Of a DNA stretch of 64,000 nucleotides, positions 17,762 through 25,512 are shown in pieces. The notes under the pieces are model-generated. The model searched no databases. It had not been told where the DNA came from and worked only from the letters and a program-made list of their open reading frames with translations. The stretch's first letter is position 1, and each line of letters starts with the position of its first letter. The DNA is taken from assembly GCF_006443685.1 (NCBI RefSeq), contig NZ_VFYP01000001.1, positions 930,001 through 994,000 on the forward strand. The letters are read 5' to 3'. Source of the stretch: Rhizobium glycinendophyticum (GTDB taxonomy: Bacteria; Pseudomonadota; Alphaproteobacteria; Rhizobiales; Rhizobiaceae). Both the position numbers and the translations under genes were made by a program.

Positions 17762-18205
17762 ATGAAGACTGTCTTCAAGAAAGCCGCCGTTGCCGCCCTG
17801 GCATCGGTCATCGGGCTTACCGGCATGATCCCCGCCCAGGCCCAGGTGATCCGCCCCACTGCGCCGGTCGCAGCGACGTCGGATGTCACACAGGTTCAGT
17901 TCCGCCGCGACCGTGACCGCTACGAGGCCCGCCGCTACTGGCGCGGTCATCGTGGCTATCGTGAACGCCGCGCCGGCTACCGTTACCACAATGGCTACTG
18001 GTACCCGCTCGCAGCCTTCGCTGCCGGTGCCATCATCGGTGGCGCCATCGCCAACCAGCCGCGCGCCGTCCCGCGCGTCTCGGGCAACCTGAGTGCGAAC
18101 CACTACCAGTGGTGCCAGAACCGCTATCGTTCTTACGACAGCTATTCGAACACCTTCCAGCCGTATAACGGCCCGCGCCAGCAGTGCGTCTCGCCTTACT
18201 ACTGA
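17762..18205 (+). CDS. BA14K family secreted protein (copy 2)
   Basis: The 147-residue protein begins MKTVFKKAAVAALASVIGL, a signal peptide ending near AQA-Q at residue 28. A basic Tyr/Arg-rich linker follows, then a short hydrophobic Gly/Ala stretch (FAAGAIIGGAIA, about residues 84-95). The BA14K C terminus HYQWCQNRYRSYDSYSNTF ends QCVSPYY. It is a paralogue of the preceding gene, with near-identical C termini but divergent centres. The hydrophobic glycine-zipper segment could associate with membrane. A strong terminator follows, so it is a separate unit from minCDE. Confidence 0.8.
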   Translation: MKTVFKKAAVAALASVIGLTGMIPAQAQVIRPTAPVAATSDVTQVQFRRDRDRYEARRYWRGHRGYRERRAGYRYHNGYWYPLAAFAAGAIIGGAIANQPRAVPRVSGNLSANHYQWCQNRYRSYDSYSNTFQPYNGPRQQCVSPYY

Positions 18206-18237
18206 TCCCTTTCAGGGAAACTTATCGCCATCTCAAG

Positions 18238-18270
18238 CCGCTCGCAGCCCGTCGCTGCGGGCGGTTTTTT
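18238..18270 (+). terminator. Rho-independent terminator after BA14K copy 2
   Basis: The stem CCGCTCGCAGC (18238-18248) pairs with GCTGCGGGCGG (18254-18264), with one wobble pair, and is followed by TTTTTT. It isolates the BA14K unit from the minCDE promoter. Confidence 0.85.
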
Positions 18271-18311
18271 CGTGTTCTTTCCGAGACTTTCCTAACGCCG
18301 CCATGGCCGCA

Positions 18312-18328
18312 TTAACCATTTGTTAACC
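18312..18328 (+). promoter_or_regulatory. CtrA-type box before minCDE
   Basis: The sequence TTAA-CCATTTG-TTAACC matches the full CtrA consensus TTAA-N7-TTAAC. It lies 42 bases before the minC start. CtrA is the cell-cycle master regulator of alphaproteobacteria and is known to control min genes in Sinorhizobium, so cell-cycle timing of MinCDE is likely here. Confidence 0.75.
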
Positions 18329-18369
18329 AAATCGGCGCTACTTCTTGCATCAACGATTTGTTTACGTAG

Positions 18370-19140
18370 ATGACCAAAGTGCTAACCGAACCACGCTCCA
18401 TCCGCATCAAGGGCAGATCCTTCCTGGCCGTCGTCCTGACGCCGGATCTGCCGTTTGACGATTGGCTCGTCCGGCTCGATGATCTCGCGGCCCGCTCCGC
18501 CGGCTTCTTTCTCGGTCGGCCCGTCGTTCTCGACGTATCGGACCTGGAGATCGACCGACCGCAGCTGAAGGCGCTGATCGCCGAGCTTGGCAGCCGCAAC
18601 GTCTCGATCATGGGCATTGAGGGCGGACGTCCCTCGCTGGTCGAGCCCGGCATGCCACCGATGCTGAAGGGTGGCAAACCGGCGGCAGATTACGAGGTAC
18701 CGCGCTCCGAGGTGCCGGAACCGGTAAGCGGCAAGAGCGCTGAAGCAACGGCGAACCCGCCGGTCGAGCAGGCGCCGCCGCAGGTGGTGGTGCAGCAGAG
18801 CCAGGTTTCGGCTCCCTCGCTGATTGTGCGGGAAACGGTGCGGTCGGGCCAGTCGGTGATCTACGCCCAGGGTGACGTGACGGTCATCGGTTCGGTTCAA
18901 TCCGGTGCCGAAGTGATCGCCGGAGGCTCTGTTCATATTTACGGCGCCCTTCGTGGGCGTGCATTGGCAGGCTGCGTTGGCAATGCCGACGCAAGGATCT
19001 TCTGTCGTAAGTTCGAATCCGAACTGGTGGCAATCGACGGTGTCTACGCGATGACCGACGACATGGATCCGGAATTGAAAGGGCATCCAGTTCAGCTTTG
19101 GCTGGAGGGGGATGCGATCATGACAGAAAGAATGATGTGA
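18370..19140 (+). CDS. minC: Septum site-determining protein MinC
   Basis: The 256-residue division inhibitor blocks FtsZ assembly away from midcell. The N-terminal domain (residues 1-105) binds FtsZ. A Pro/Gln-rich linker (about 115-140) leads to the C-terminal beta-helix with QSVIYAQGDVTVIGSVQSGAEVIAGGSVHIYGALRGRALAG, the MinD-binding and dimerising part. It is first gene of minCDE, 29 bases before minD. A CtrA box lies upstream. Confidence 0.95.
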   Translation: MTKVLTEPRSIRIKGRSFLAVVLTPDLPFDDWLVRLDDLAARSAGFFLGRPVVLDVSDLEIDRPQLKALIAELGSRNVSIMGIEGGRPSLVEPGMPPMLKGGKPAADYEVPRSEVPEPVSGKSAEATANPPVEQAPPQVVVQQSQVSAPSLIVRETVRSGQSVIYAQGDVTVIGSVQSGAEVIAGGSVHIYGALRGRALAGCVGNADARIFCRKFESELVAIDGVYAMTDDMDPELKGHPVQLWLEGDAIMTERMM

Positions 19141-19169
19141 ACGTGAGCGGGGATAGACAGGAGAACCAC

Positions 19170-19985
19170 ATGGGCAAGGTTATAGTCGTGACATCCGGCA
19201 AGGGCGGGGTCGGCAAGACCACCTCGACGGCCGCTCTGGGTGCAGCGCTCGCGCAGCGCAACGAAAAGGTCGTCGTCGTCGATTTCGACGTCGGTCTTCG
19301 CAATCTCGATCTGGTGATGGGCGCTGAGCGCCGCGTCGTCTATGACTTGGTGAACGTGATCCAGGGTGACGCCAAGCTGCCGCAGGCGCTCATCCGCGAC
19401 AAGCGACTGGAAACGCTCTTCCTGCTGCCCGCCTCACAGACCCGCGACAAGGATAACCTGACCGCCGAAGGCGTCGAGCAGGTCATCAACGAGCTGAAGA
19501 AGTATTTCGACTGGATCATCTGCGACAGCCCCGCCGGCATCGAACGCGGTGCGACGCTCGCCATGCGCCATGCCGACATGGCCGTCGTCGTCACCAATCC
19601 GGAAGTCTCCTCGGTGCGTGATAGCGACCGCATCATCGGTCTCCTGGATTCCAAGACGCTCAAGGCCGAGCGCGGCGAGCGCATGGAAAAGCATCTGCTG
19701 CTCACCCGCTACGATTCCAACCGCGCCCAGCGCGGCGACATGCTGAAGGTCGACGACGTGCTGGAGATACTCTCCATCCCGCTGCTCGGCATCATTCCGG
19801 AAAGCATGGATGTGCTGCGCGCCTCCAATATCGGCGCACCGGTGACGCTCGCTGATGCCCGCAGCGCCCCGGCTCTCGCTTACTTCGACGCCGCCCGCCG
19901 CCTGGCTGGTGAAAACGTCCCGATCACCATTCCTGGCGAGAAGCGTGGCCTCCTCGACAAGATCTTCGCGCGGAGGGCCGCATGA
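19170..19985 (+). CDS. minD: Septum site-determining ATPase MinD
   Basis: The 271-residue ParA/MinD-family ATPase starts [20 protein letters not shown] with the deviant Walker A containing both lysines. [14 protein letters not shown] and [11 protein letters not shown] are further hallmarks. The C-terminal amphipathic helix ([11 protein letters not shown]) is the membrane-targeting sequence. With ATP it binds membrane and recruits MinC, and MinE stimulates release. The ATG at 19170 follows a GGAG site. Its end overlaps minE by 4 bases. Confidence 0.97.
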   Translation: MGKVIVVTSGKGGVGKTTSTAALGAALAQRNEKVVVVDFDVGLRNLDLVMGAERRVVYDLVNVIQGDAKLPQALIRDKRLETLFLLPASQTRDKDNLTAEGVEQVINELKKYFDWIICDSPAGIERGATLAMRHADMAVVVTNPEVSSVRDSDRIIGLLDSKTLKAERGERMEKHLLLTRYDSNRAQRGDMLKVDDVLEILSIPLLGIIPESMDVLRASNIGAPVTLADARSAPALAYFDAARRLAGENVPITIPGEKRGLLDKIFARRAA

Positions 19986-20242
19986 GCATTTTCTCCCTGT
20001 TCCGCAAGCAGCGTTCCGCCCCCATGGCGCGCGAGCGACTGCAGGTCCTGCTCGCCCATGAACGGGCGTCGCTCGAAAGTGATCTGGTCGCAGTGCTGCG
20101 CGAGGAAATCCTCGCCGTGATTGCCAAGCATGTCGAATTCGACCGCGACAAGGTCGAGATCAAGATGGACCGCGACGGCGACGTCTCGATCCTCGAGATC
20201 GACGTCGAGATACCGCTCAACGCCCAGCGTCTCGCGGCCTGA
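19982..20242 (+). CDS. minE: Cell division topological specificity factor MinE
   Basis: The 86-residue protein has an N-terminal amphipathic and MinD-binding region ([20 protein letters not shown]). A C-terminal dimerisation domain ends [11 protein letters not shown]. It stimulates MinD ATPase and sets pole-to-pole patterning of MinCD. It overlaps minD by the ATGA junction and ends 23 bases before a bidirectional terminator. Confidence 0.95.
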   Translation: MSIFSLFRKQRSAPMARERLQVLLAHERASLESDLVAVLREEILAVIAKHVEFDRDKVEIKMDRDGDVSILEIDVEIPLNAQRLAA

Positions 20243-20265
20243 TCCGGTCGTCATCTGTCATGAAA

Positions 20266-20298
20266 AAGGCCGCCACCGGAATTCCGGTTGGCGGCCTT
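20266..20298. terminator. Bidirectional terminator between minE and phoX
   Basis: A long near-perfect stem (AAGGCCGCCACCGGAA with TTCCGGTTGGCGGCCTT) is flanked by pyrimidine-rich sequence (CTCTTTT) on the + strand and a T-run (TTTTT) on the - strand. It can serve both convergent genes. Confidence 0.88.
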
Positions 20299-20350
20299 CT
20301 CTTTTGTCGAACGGGCAGGGCGGTTTCGCCACCCTGCCTCGCCAGGATCG

Positions 20351-22264
20351 TTAGCCGATGCGGGCGTTGTCGTCCTTCTTGATCGCAACGATGGTCGAAC
20401 GTGGCAGCTTGCCCTCGCCATCGGGGAAGGGCGCGTCGGGATGCTGGATCCCGACGAAATGGGTGCGCTTGTCGGCAGACCAGGTCTGGCCGGTGACCTC
20501 GGCACCCTTCGGCGCGGTCAGGAAGCGCTCGATCCGTCCGGTGACCGGGTCGCCTGCGAGCATCTGGTTGTTGCCCTGACCGGCAAAGTCGCCCTCATTG
20601 GTGTCCTCGCCGTCGGTCTGGATCCACAGAAGACCAGTGGAATCGAACATCATGCCATCAGGCGAATTGAACATGTTGCCTTCGTTGATGTTCGACGAAC
20701 CGGCATAGGGGCTGTCCTTGTGCACGACCGGGTTGCCGGCCATCAGGAACAGATCCCACTTGAACTTGCCATCTGCATGGTCGTCATTCTCCGGGTACCA
20801 GCGCACGATCTGGCCGTATTCATTGGCCTCGCGCGGGTTGACGGCGTTGATTTCCATCACGTCGCCCCCGGCATTGGTCTTCATCTTGCCGTCCTTGACC
20901 ACGGCACGGTTCGAATTGTTGGTCAGGCAGCAATAGGCTTCGATGGCAACCGGATTGGTGGCAACCCATTCCGGGCGGTCCATGGTCGTCGCGCCAACCT
21001 TGGAAGCGGCCTGACGGGTGAGAACGCAGATCTCGTCCATCTTCATGCCGGTCGTCTCTTCGGTGAGCGCGAGCCACTCGCCGTTGCCGTCGTCCGAGAA
21101 TTTGGCGACGTAAAGCGTGCCTTCGTCGAGCAGCTTCGAGGTGTCGCCACCCGGAACATAGATGCCGTTGGAGACATATTTGTAGAGAAACTCGCCACGC
21201 TCGTCGTCACCCATATAGACGACCACGCGGCCGTCACGGGCCACCACCACGGCGGCGTTTTCGTGCTTGATACGGCCAAGTGCTGTGCGCTTGATCGGGG
21301 TCGAGGACGCGTCCGAAGGATCGATTTCGACGACATAACCGGCGCGACGCGGCTCGTTCGGGTTCTTCGAGACGTCGAAGCGCTCGTCAAACTTCTCGTA
21401 GCCATAACGCGTCTCCGCGACGATGCCGTAACGCTTGTAATCGTCGGGCATTTTGAAGTCGGCAACGGTCGAGCCGAAATAGCCGTTGAAGTTTTCTTCG
21501 CAGGTCAGATAGGTGCCCCAGGGCGTCTTGCCGGCGCCGCAGTTGTTGAAGGTCCCGAGACAGTCGACACCATTGGGATCGGCAGCCGTCTTCACGAGGT
21601 CCGAACCGGCGGCCGGGCCCGACAGCTTCATCGGCGTGTTGTGATGGATACGGCGGTTGAACTTGCTGTCGACCACGATCTGCCAACCGTCAGCGCCTTC
21701 CGCCACTTCCATGACGGTCACGCCCTGCATGTGTTGCAGGATCTTCACGTCGTCGAGGCTCTTCGGCATGCCCTTTTCGTTGTGCGGCAGGTTGGTCTCG
21801 TTGTTCACATATTCATGGTTGACGGCGATCACCTGGGCGCTGCCAATGACGAACAGCTCCATACCGTCGGTGTTCTCACCGAACACCTTGTCGGAGTTTT
21901 CAAGCGACACGCCATTGGCCGGATCGATGTCGGAGGCGGTGGAAAAAAGCGGCTGGCCCCACTTGGCGAGCGGCTCCCAGCGATAGCCTTCCGGCACATG
22001 CACGGTGTTGTCGGTCGAGATCGGCACCGGCTTGAACGGGAAACGCGAGCCGGCTTCCTGGGCCTGGGCAGAGGTCGACGACATCAGATTGCCGAGCGTG
22101 CCCATGGCAGCAGCAGCCGAGCCGAGGGCGAGCACGCCGCCGAGAAAGCCACGGCGGGAAACGGCGCGTTCGACGACGCGATCGAAATCGGTCACGGCCG
22201 GCGGCGGATTGTGCAGCTCGTCCCACTCGTCCCAGGACAGATGATTGGTGTTGGTCTCGGTCAT
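20351..22264 (-). CDS. phoX: PhoX-family alkaline phosphatase (Tat-exported)
   Basis: The 637-residue protein belongs to the PhoX (DUF839) family of calcium- and iron-dependent phosphomonoesterases. A twin-arginine signal, SRRGFLGGVLALGSAAAAMG, lies at about residues 36-55. Conserved blocks include CLGTFNNCGAGKTPWGTYLTCEE (split near residues 245-267), a long beta-propeller and DPVTGRIERFLTAPKGAEVTG near the end. It releases phosphate from organic esters in the periplasm. A candidate PHO box lies 48 bases upstream, in keeping with phosphate-starvation control. It is a complete gene, monocistronic and convergent with minE. Confidence 0.92.
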   Translation of the reverse strand: MTETNTNHLSWDEWDELHNPPPAVTDFDRVVERAVSRRGFLGGVLALGSAAAAMGTLGNLMSSTSAQAQEAGSRFPFKPVPISTDNTVHVPEGYRWEPLAKWGQPLFSTASDIDPANGVSLENSDKVFGENTDGMELFVIGSAQVIAVNHEYVNNETNLPHNEKGMPKSLDDVKILQHMQGVTVMEVAEGADGWQIVVDSKFNRRIHHNTPMKLSGPAAGSDLVKTAADPNGVDCLGTFNNCGAGKTPWGTYLTCEENFNGYFGSTVADFKMPDDYKRYGIVAETRYGYEKFDERFDVSKNPNEPRRAGYVVEIDPSDASSTPIKRTALGRIKHENAAVVVARDGRVVVYMGDDERGEFLYKYVSNGIYVPGGDTSKLLDEGTLYVAKFSDDGNGEWLALTEETTGMKMDEICVLTRQAASKVGATTMDRPEWVATNPVAIEAYCCLTNNSNRAVVKDGKMKTNAGGDVMEINAVNPREANEYGQIVRWYPENDDHADGKFKWDLFLMAGNPVVHKDSPYAGSSNINEGNMFNSPDGMMFDSTGLLWIQTDGEDTNEGDFAGQGNNQMLAGDPVTGRIERFLTAPKGAEVTGQTWSADKRTHFVGIQHPDAPFPDGEGKLPRSTIVAIKKDDNARIG

Positions 22265-22311
22265 CGCGAAGCCTCCTTTGGGTTGCGTTCACTTCCGACT
22301 AGCCAGCCCGA

Positions 22312-22329
22312 GTAACAGTCATGTGACGA
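22312..22329 (-). promoter_or_regulatory. Candidate PHO box before phoX
   Basis: On the minus strand the sequence TCGTCAC-ATGA-CTGTTAC has two 7-base half-sites separated by 4 bases, the spacing of the PhoB consensus CTGTCAT-N4-CTGTCAY. The second half matches 6 of 7 and the first 5 of 7. Location 48 bases before a PhoX start makes it credible. Confidence 0.5.
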
Positions 22330-22561
22330 AGACCAGCCCTCGTCACCGATCGCAAAATTCGAAATTTCGACGCCCCTGCAACAGGCCGGCTATCCGGCCG
22401 GATTAAATCCTTGGGCCGTCTCGCCTTTGCCCACCAATCGCGATCGCAGGGCTGGCGACGCGGCTTTTCCGCTCACGCAACTGTCTCCTCCCTCCCGTGG
22501 CAGTCCTGTTTCGTGGGGCCAATGGGTCGGTGGACGAGACTTCCTGACGCATGCAAAAGAT

Positions 22562-22577
22562 TTGACGTTTACGTAAA
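22562..22577 (+). promoter_or_regulatory. LiuR-like (MerR-type) palindrome before acyl-CoA dehydrogenase
   Basis: TTGACGT-TT-ACGTAAA is a 7-bp inverted repeat with a 2-base centre and one mismatch, about 92 bases before the acyl-CoA dehydrogenase ATG. It resembles ACGT-centred operators of the MerR-family LiuR type that control branched-chain amino acid and fatty acid degradation genes. The regulator gene is not in this window. The rest of 22330-22668 shows nothing else clear. Confidence 0.45.
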
Positions 22578-22668
22578 AATCAATTAGCCAAAGAGGAGAA
22601 TGAGCCGCGCCTCCTGGGTGGGAGTCCTTGGCGTGGCTTGAAGCATACGCCAGATGGAGGAGCACGTC

Positions 22669-24447
22669 ATGTACAAGGCGCCCGTAGAAGAGATCGCGTT
22701 CACCCTGAAGCATGTCGCAGGTCTCAGCAAGGCCATCGAAGACGGCAAGCTGGGCGACCTGAGCGACGATCTCGTCGACGCCATCCTGACAGAAGCCGGC
22801 CGCTTCGCCTCCGATGAGGTCGCGCCGCTGGCCGAGATCGGCGACAAGCAGGGCGCTCGAATGGTCGATGGCAAAGTGATTGTGCCGGATGGCTGGGACA
22901 ATCTCTACCGTGCCTGGGCCGAAGGCGGCTGGAACTCGCTGACGGCGTCGCAAGACTTCGGCGGGCAGGGGCTGCCCCATATGCTCAACGTCGCGGCACT
23001 CGAAATGTGGAACTCCGGCTCCATGGGCTTTGCGCTCGGACCGACGCTGACCATGGGCGCCGTCGATGCCGTCACCGCGCACGGTTCCGAGGAATTGAAG
23101 GCGAAGTATTTGCCGAAGATGGTCTCCGGTGAATGGACCGGGACCATGAACCTCACCGAACCCCATGCCGGTTCCGACCTGGGCGTCATGAAGTCCCGCG
23201 CTGAGCGTCGCGACGACGGCACCTACCGTATCTTCGGCCAGAAGATCTTCATCACCTGGGGCGAACACGAGATCACCGAGAACATCATCCATCTCGTCCT
23301 CGCACGCCTGCCCGATGCACCCGCCGGCACGCGCGGCATCTCGCTCTTCCTCGTGCCGAAATATCTCGTCAACGACGACGGCTCGCTCGGTGCCCGCAAC
23401 GACCTCCACTGCCATTCGTTGGAGCACAAGCTCGGCATCCACGGCTCGCCGACCTGCACCATGATCTATGGCGACGGCAAGTATGGCGACGAGCCGGGCG
23501 CGATCGGCTGGCTGATCGGCGAGGAAAACAAGGGCCTCGCCTGCATGTTCACCATGATGAACAATGCCCGCCTCGCCGTCGGCATGCAGGGCGTCGCCAT
23601 CTGCGAGGCCGCCACCCAGAAGGCCGTGCAATACGCGAAGGATCGCACGCAAGGCAAAGCCCCCGGCTGGACCGGCTCCGGCATGTCGCCGATCATCGAA
23701 CATCCCGATGTCGCCCGCATGTTGGTGACCATGAAGGCGCTGACGCAAGGCTCCCGCGCCATCTGCTATGTCTGCGCCCACGCAACCGACATGAGCCATC
23801 ACGCCGAAGGCGACGAAGCCCGCCACTGGGCCGAGCGCGCCGCTCTGCTGACGCCGATTGCCAAGTCCTTCGCCACCGACGCCGGCGTCGATGTCGCCTC
23901 GCTCGGCATCCAGACCCATGGCGGCATGGGCTTCATCGAGGAAACCGGTGCTGCCCGCTACTGGCGCGACAGCCGCATCGCCCCGATCTATGAGGGCACC
24001 AACGGCATCCAGGCCGCCGACCTCGTGACGCGCAAGCTGCCGCTCTCCAACGGCAACCATGTCCGCGGCTACATCACCGAGCTGAAGCAGGTGGTCAACG
24101 CCGTGCGCGCTTCCAACCTCGAGGCTTTCGGCGAAACCGCCGCGCGCCTCGACGCGAGCCTTTCGGATCTGGAAGACACCACTGAATGGCTGCTTTCGCA
24201 GCTCGCCGCCGGCAATGCTTCGGCCGCGCTCTCGGGCGCCACACCCTACCAGCGCCTCTTCGGCCTGACGCTCACCGGCGTCTATCTCGCCAAGGGCGCG
24301 CTCGCCGACGAGGACCATGGCCGCGACAACCGCTTGGCCCTCTGCCGCTTCGCCACCGAAAACCTGATTGCCGAGACCGCAGCCCTCAAGGACCGCGTCA
24401 TTCACGGCGAGGCAAGCCTCAACGCAGCCAGGGCATTGTTTGCGTAA
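22669..24447 (+). CDS. Acyl-CoA dehydrogenase (DmdC/FadE-like, C-terminal extended)
   Basis: The 592-residue flavoprotein oxidises an acyl-CoA to the 2-enoyl-CoA. FAD-binding blocks MNLTEPHAGSDLG and GQKIFITWGEHEI, the active-site region ARYWRDSRIAPIYEGTNGIQAADLV, and QTHGGMGFIEE are present. The extra C-terminal ~110 residues and overall length match the DmdC-like group (3-methylmercaptopropionyl-CoA dehydrogenase and long-chain relatives). Chain specificity is not determinable. The ATG at 22669 has GGAGGA in good position; an in-frame codon 15 bases upstream is less likely. Enoyl-CoA hydratase follows after a repeat-filled gap. Confidence 0.92.
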   Translation: MYKAPVEEIAFTLKHVAGLSKAIEDGKLGDLSDDLVDAILTEAGRFASDEVAPLAEIGDKQGARMVDGKVIVPDGWDNLYRAWAEGGWNSLTASQDFGGQGLPHMLNVAALEMWNSGSMGFALGPTLTMGAVDAVTAHGSEELKAKYLPKMVSGEWTGTMNLTEPHAGSDLGVMKSRAERRDDGTYRIFGQKIFITWGEHEITENIIHLVLARLPDAPAGTRGISLFLVPKYLVNDDGSLGARNDLHCHSLEHKLGIHGSPTCTMIYGDGKYGDEPGAIGWLIGEENKGLACMFTMMNNARLAVGMQGVAICEAATQKAVQYAKDRTQGKAPGWTGSGMSPIIEHPDVARMLVTMKALTQGSRAICYVCAHATDMSHHAEGDEARHWAERAALLTPIAKSFATDAGVDVASLGIQTHGGMGFIEETGAARYWRDSRIAPIYEGTNGIQAADLVTRKLPLSNGNHVRGYITELKQVVNAVRASNLEAFGETAARLDASLSDLEDTTEWLLSQLAAGNASAALSGATPYQRLFGLTLTGVYLAKGALADEDHGRDNRLALCRFATENLIAETAALKDRVIHGEASLNAARALFA

Positions 24448-24450
24448 TTC

Positions 24451-24680
24451 CCACCTCCCCCTTGAGGGGGGAGGTCGCCGCAAAGCGGCGGGTGGGGGTG
24501 ACTGCCGCTCAGCGGGCTAGGATCGCCCCTCATCCCCGGCGCAATGGCATTGCGCCTGACCTGCCGGCACCTTCTCCCCGCAAGCGGGGAGAAGAGCGAA
24601 GGCCGCAGCGCCTCCGGTCCCCCTCGCCCCGTTCACGGGGAGAGGGATCGCCGAGCGAAGCGGAGGCGGGGTGAGGGGCT
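24451..24680. repeat. RIME-like mosaic palindromic repeat
   Basis: Two palindromic modules fill the gap between acyl-CoA dehydrogenase and enoyl-CoA hydratase. The first is CACCTCCCCC-TTGA-GGGGGGAGG followed by GGGTGGGGGTGA. The second is bounded by inverted ends GCCCCTCATCCCCG (24525-24538) and CGGGGTGAGGGGC (24667-24679), with internal hairpins such as CTTCTCCCCGC-AA-GCGGGGAGAAG. Such elements occur in many copies between rhizobial genes (RIME/ABC-type). They carry no protein and can stabilise RNA or attenuate transcription. Confidence 0.8.
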
Positions 24681-24718
24681 ATTCGCGGCGACGGACACAA
24701 TTGAAGAGGGACAATAAA

Positions 24719-25477
24719 ATGACCGACCACATTGAGATCACCCGCCCCGAAGCCCATCCCGGCGTCCTCGTCCTGCGCTTCAACCGGCCGGACAAGAAAA
24801 ACGCCATAACCCAGGCGATGTACCAGAAGCTCACCACTGGCCTCCTCGAAGGCGAGAATGACGACAGCATCCGCGCCATCGTCTTCCTCGGCACTGAAGG
24901 CTGTTTCTCCGCCGGCAACGACATGGCCGATTTCTTGGGCTTCGCCATGGCCGGTGCCGTGGGGGAACCGGCGGCCTTCGGCCTCCTCAAGGCGCTGACC
25001 GAAGTCACCAAGCCGCTGGTCTCCGGCGTCGACGGTCTCGCGATCGGCATCGGCACGACGCTCAACATGCATTGCGACCTGACGGTCGCCTCCGACCGCA
25101 GCCTGTTCAAGACGCCCTTCGTCGATTTGGCGCTGGTCCCGGAAGCCGCCTCCAGCCTGATCGCCCCGCGCATCATGGGCCACCAGCGCGCCTTTGCCAT
25201 GCTCGCCGCCAGCGAGGGTTTTTCCGCCGAACAGGCACGCGAGGCCGGTCTCATCTGGAAAGTCGTCTCACCTGATCAGGTCGAGGCCGAAACCTTGAAG
25301 ATCGCCTCCTCGCTCGCGTCCAAGCCTCCGGCCGCCATGAAGATCGCCCGCGCGCTGGTCAAGGGCGGCGCCGAAGAGGTGCGTACCCGCATGCAGGAAG
25401 AGCTCGTGCACTTCGTCGCCCAGCTGAAGAGCGCGGAAGCCCGCGCTGCGTTCGAAGCCTTCATGAAGGGGCGCTGA
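24719..25477 (+). CDS. Enoyl-CoA hydratase/isomerase family protein
   Basis: The 252-residue crotonase-fold enzyme begins MTDHIEITRPEAHPGVLVL. LRFNRPDKKNAIT is the N-terminal family motif. The first oxyanion-hole region is GCFSAGNDMADF (about residues 62-73) and the second is VSGVDGLAIGIGTTL (about 101-115). The Glu pair of classical hydratases is not fully kept: FVDLALVPEAASSL has one Glu, typical of the isomerase-like members. It likely acts after the upstream acyl-CoA dehydrogenase in beta-oxidation. The start follows AGAGGG. Confidence 0.88.
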   Translation: MTDHIEITRPEAHPGVLVLRFNRPDKKNAITQAMYQKLTTGLLEGENDDSIRAIVFLGTEGCFSAGNDMADFLGFAMAGAVGEPAAFGLLKALTEVTKPLVSGVDGLAIGIGTTLNMHCDLTVASDRSLFKTPFVDLALVPEAASSLIAPRIMGHQRAFAMLAASEGFSAEQAREAGLIWKVVSPDQVEAETLKIASSLASKPPAAMKIARALVKGGAEEVRTRMQEELVHFVAQLKSAEARAAFEAFMKGR

Positions 25478-25512
25478 GGGCCAGGCTCCATCCCGACCGC
25501 ACGCGTTTTGGT

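Noticed and set aside
20288..22315. Long plus-strand open frame opposite phoX
   Set aside because: PhoX motifs on the minus strand are clear; the opposite frame is rich in His/Val/Gly with no domain, typical of GC-rich shadows, and it starts within a terminator.
22390..24483. Long minus-strand frame opposite the acyl-CoA dehydrogenase
   Set aside because: Shadow of a well-supported gene; composition dominated by Gly, His, Val and Asp without motifs.
24451..24680. Possible CRISPR-like or insertion sequence ends
   Set aside because: There are no regularly spaced repeats with unique spacers and no transposase; the structure fits RIME-like intergenic elements.
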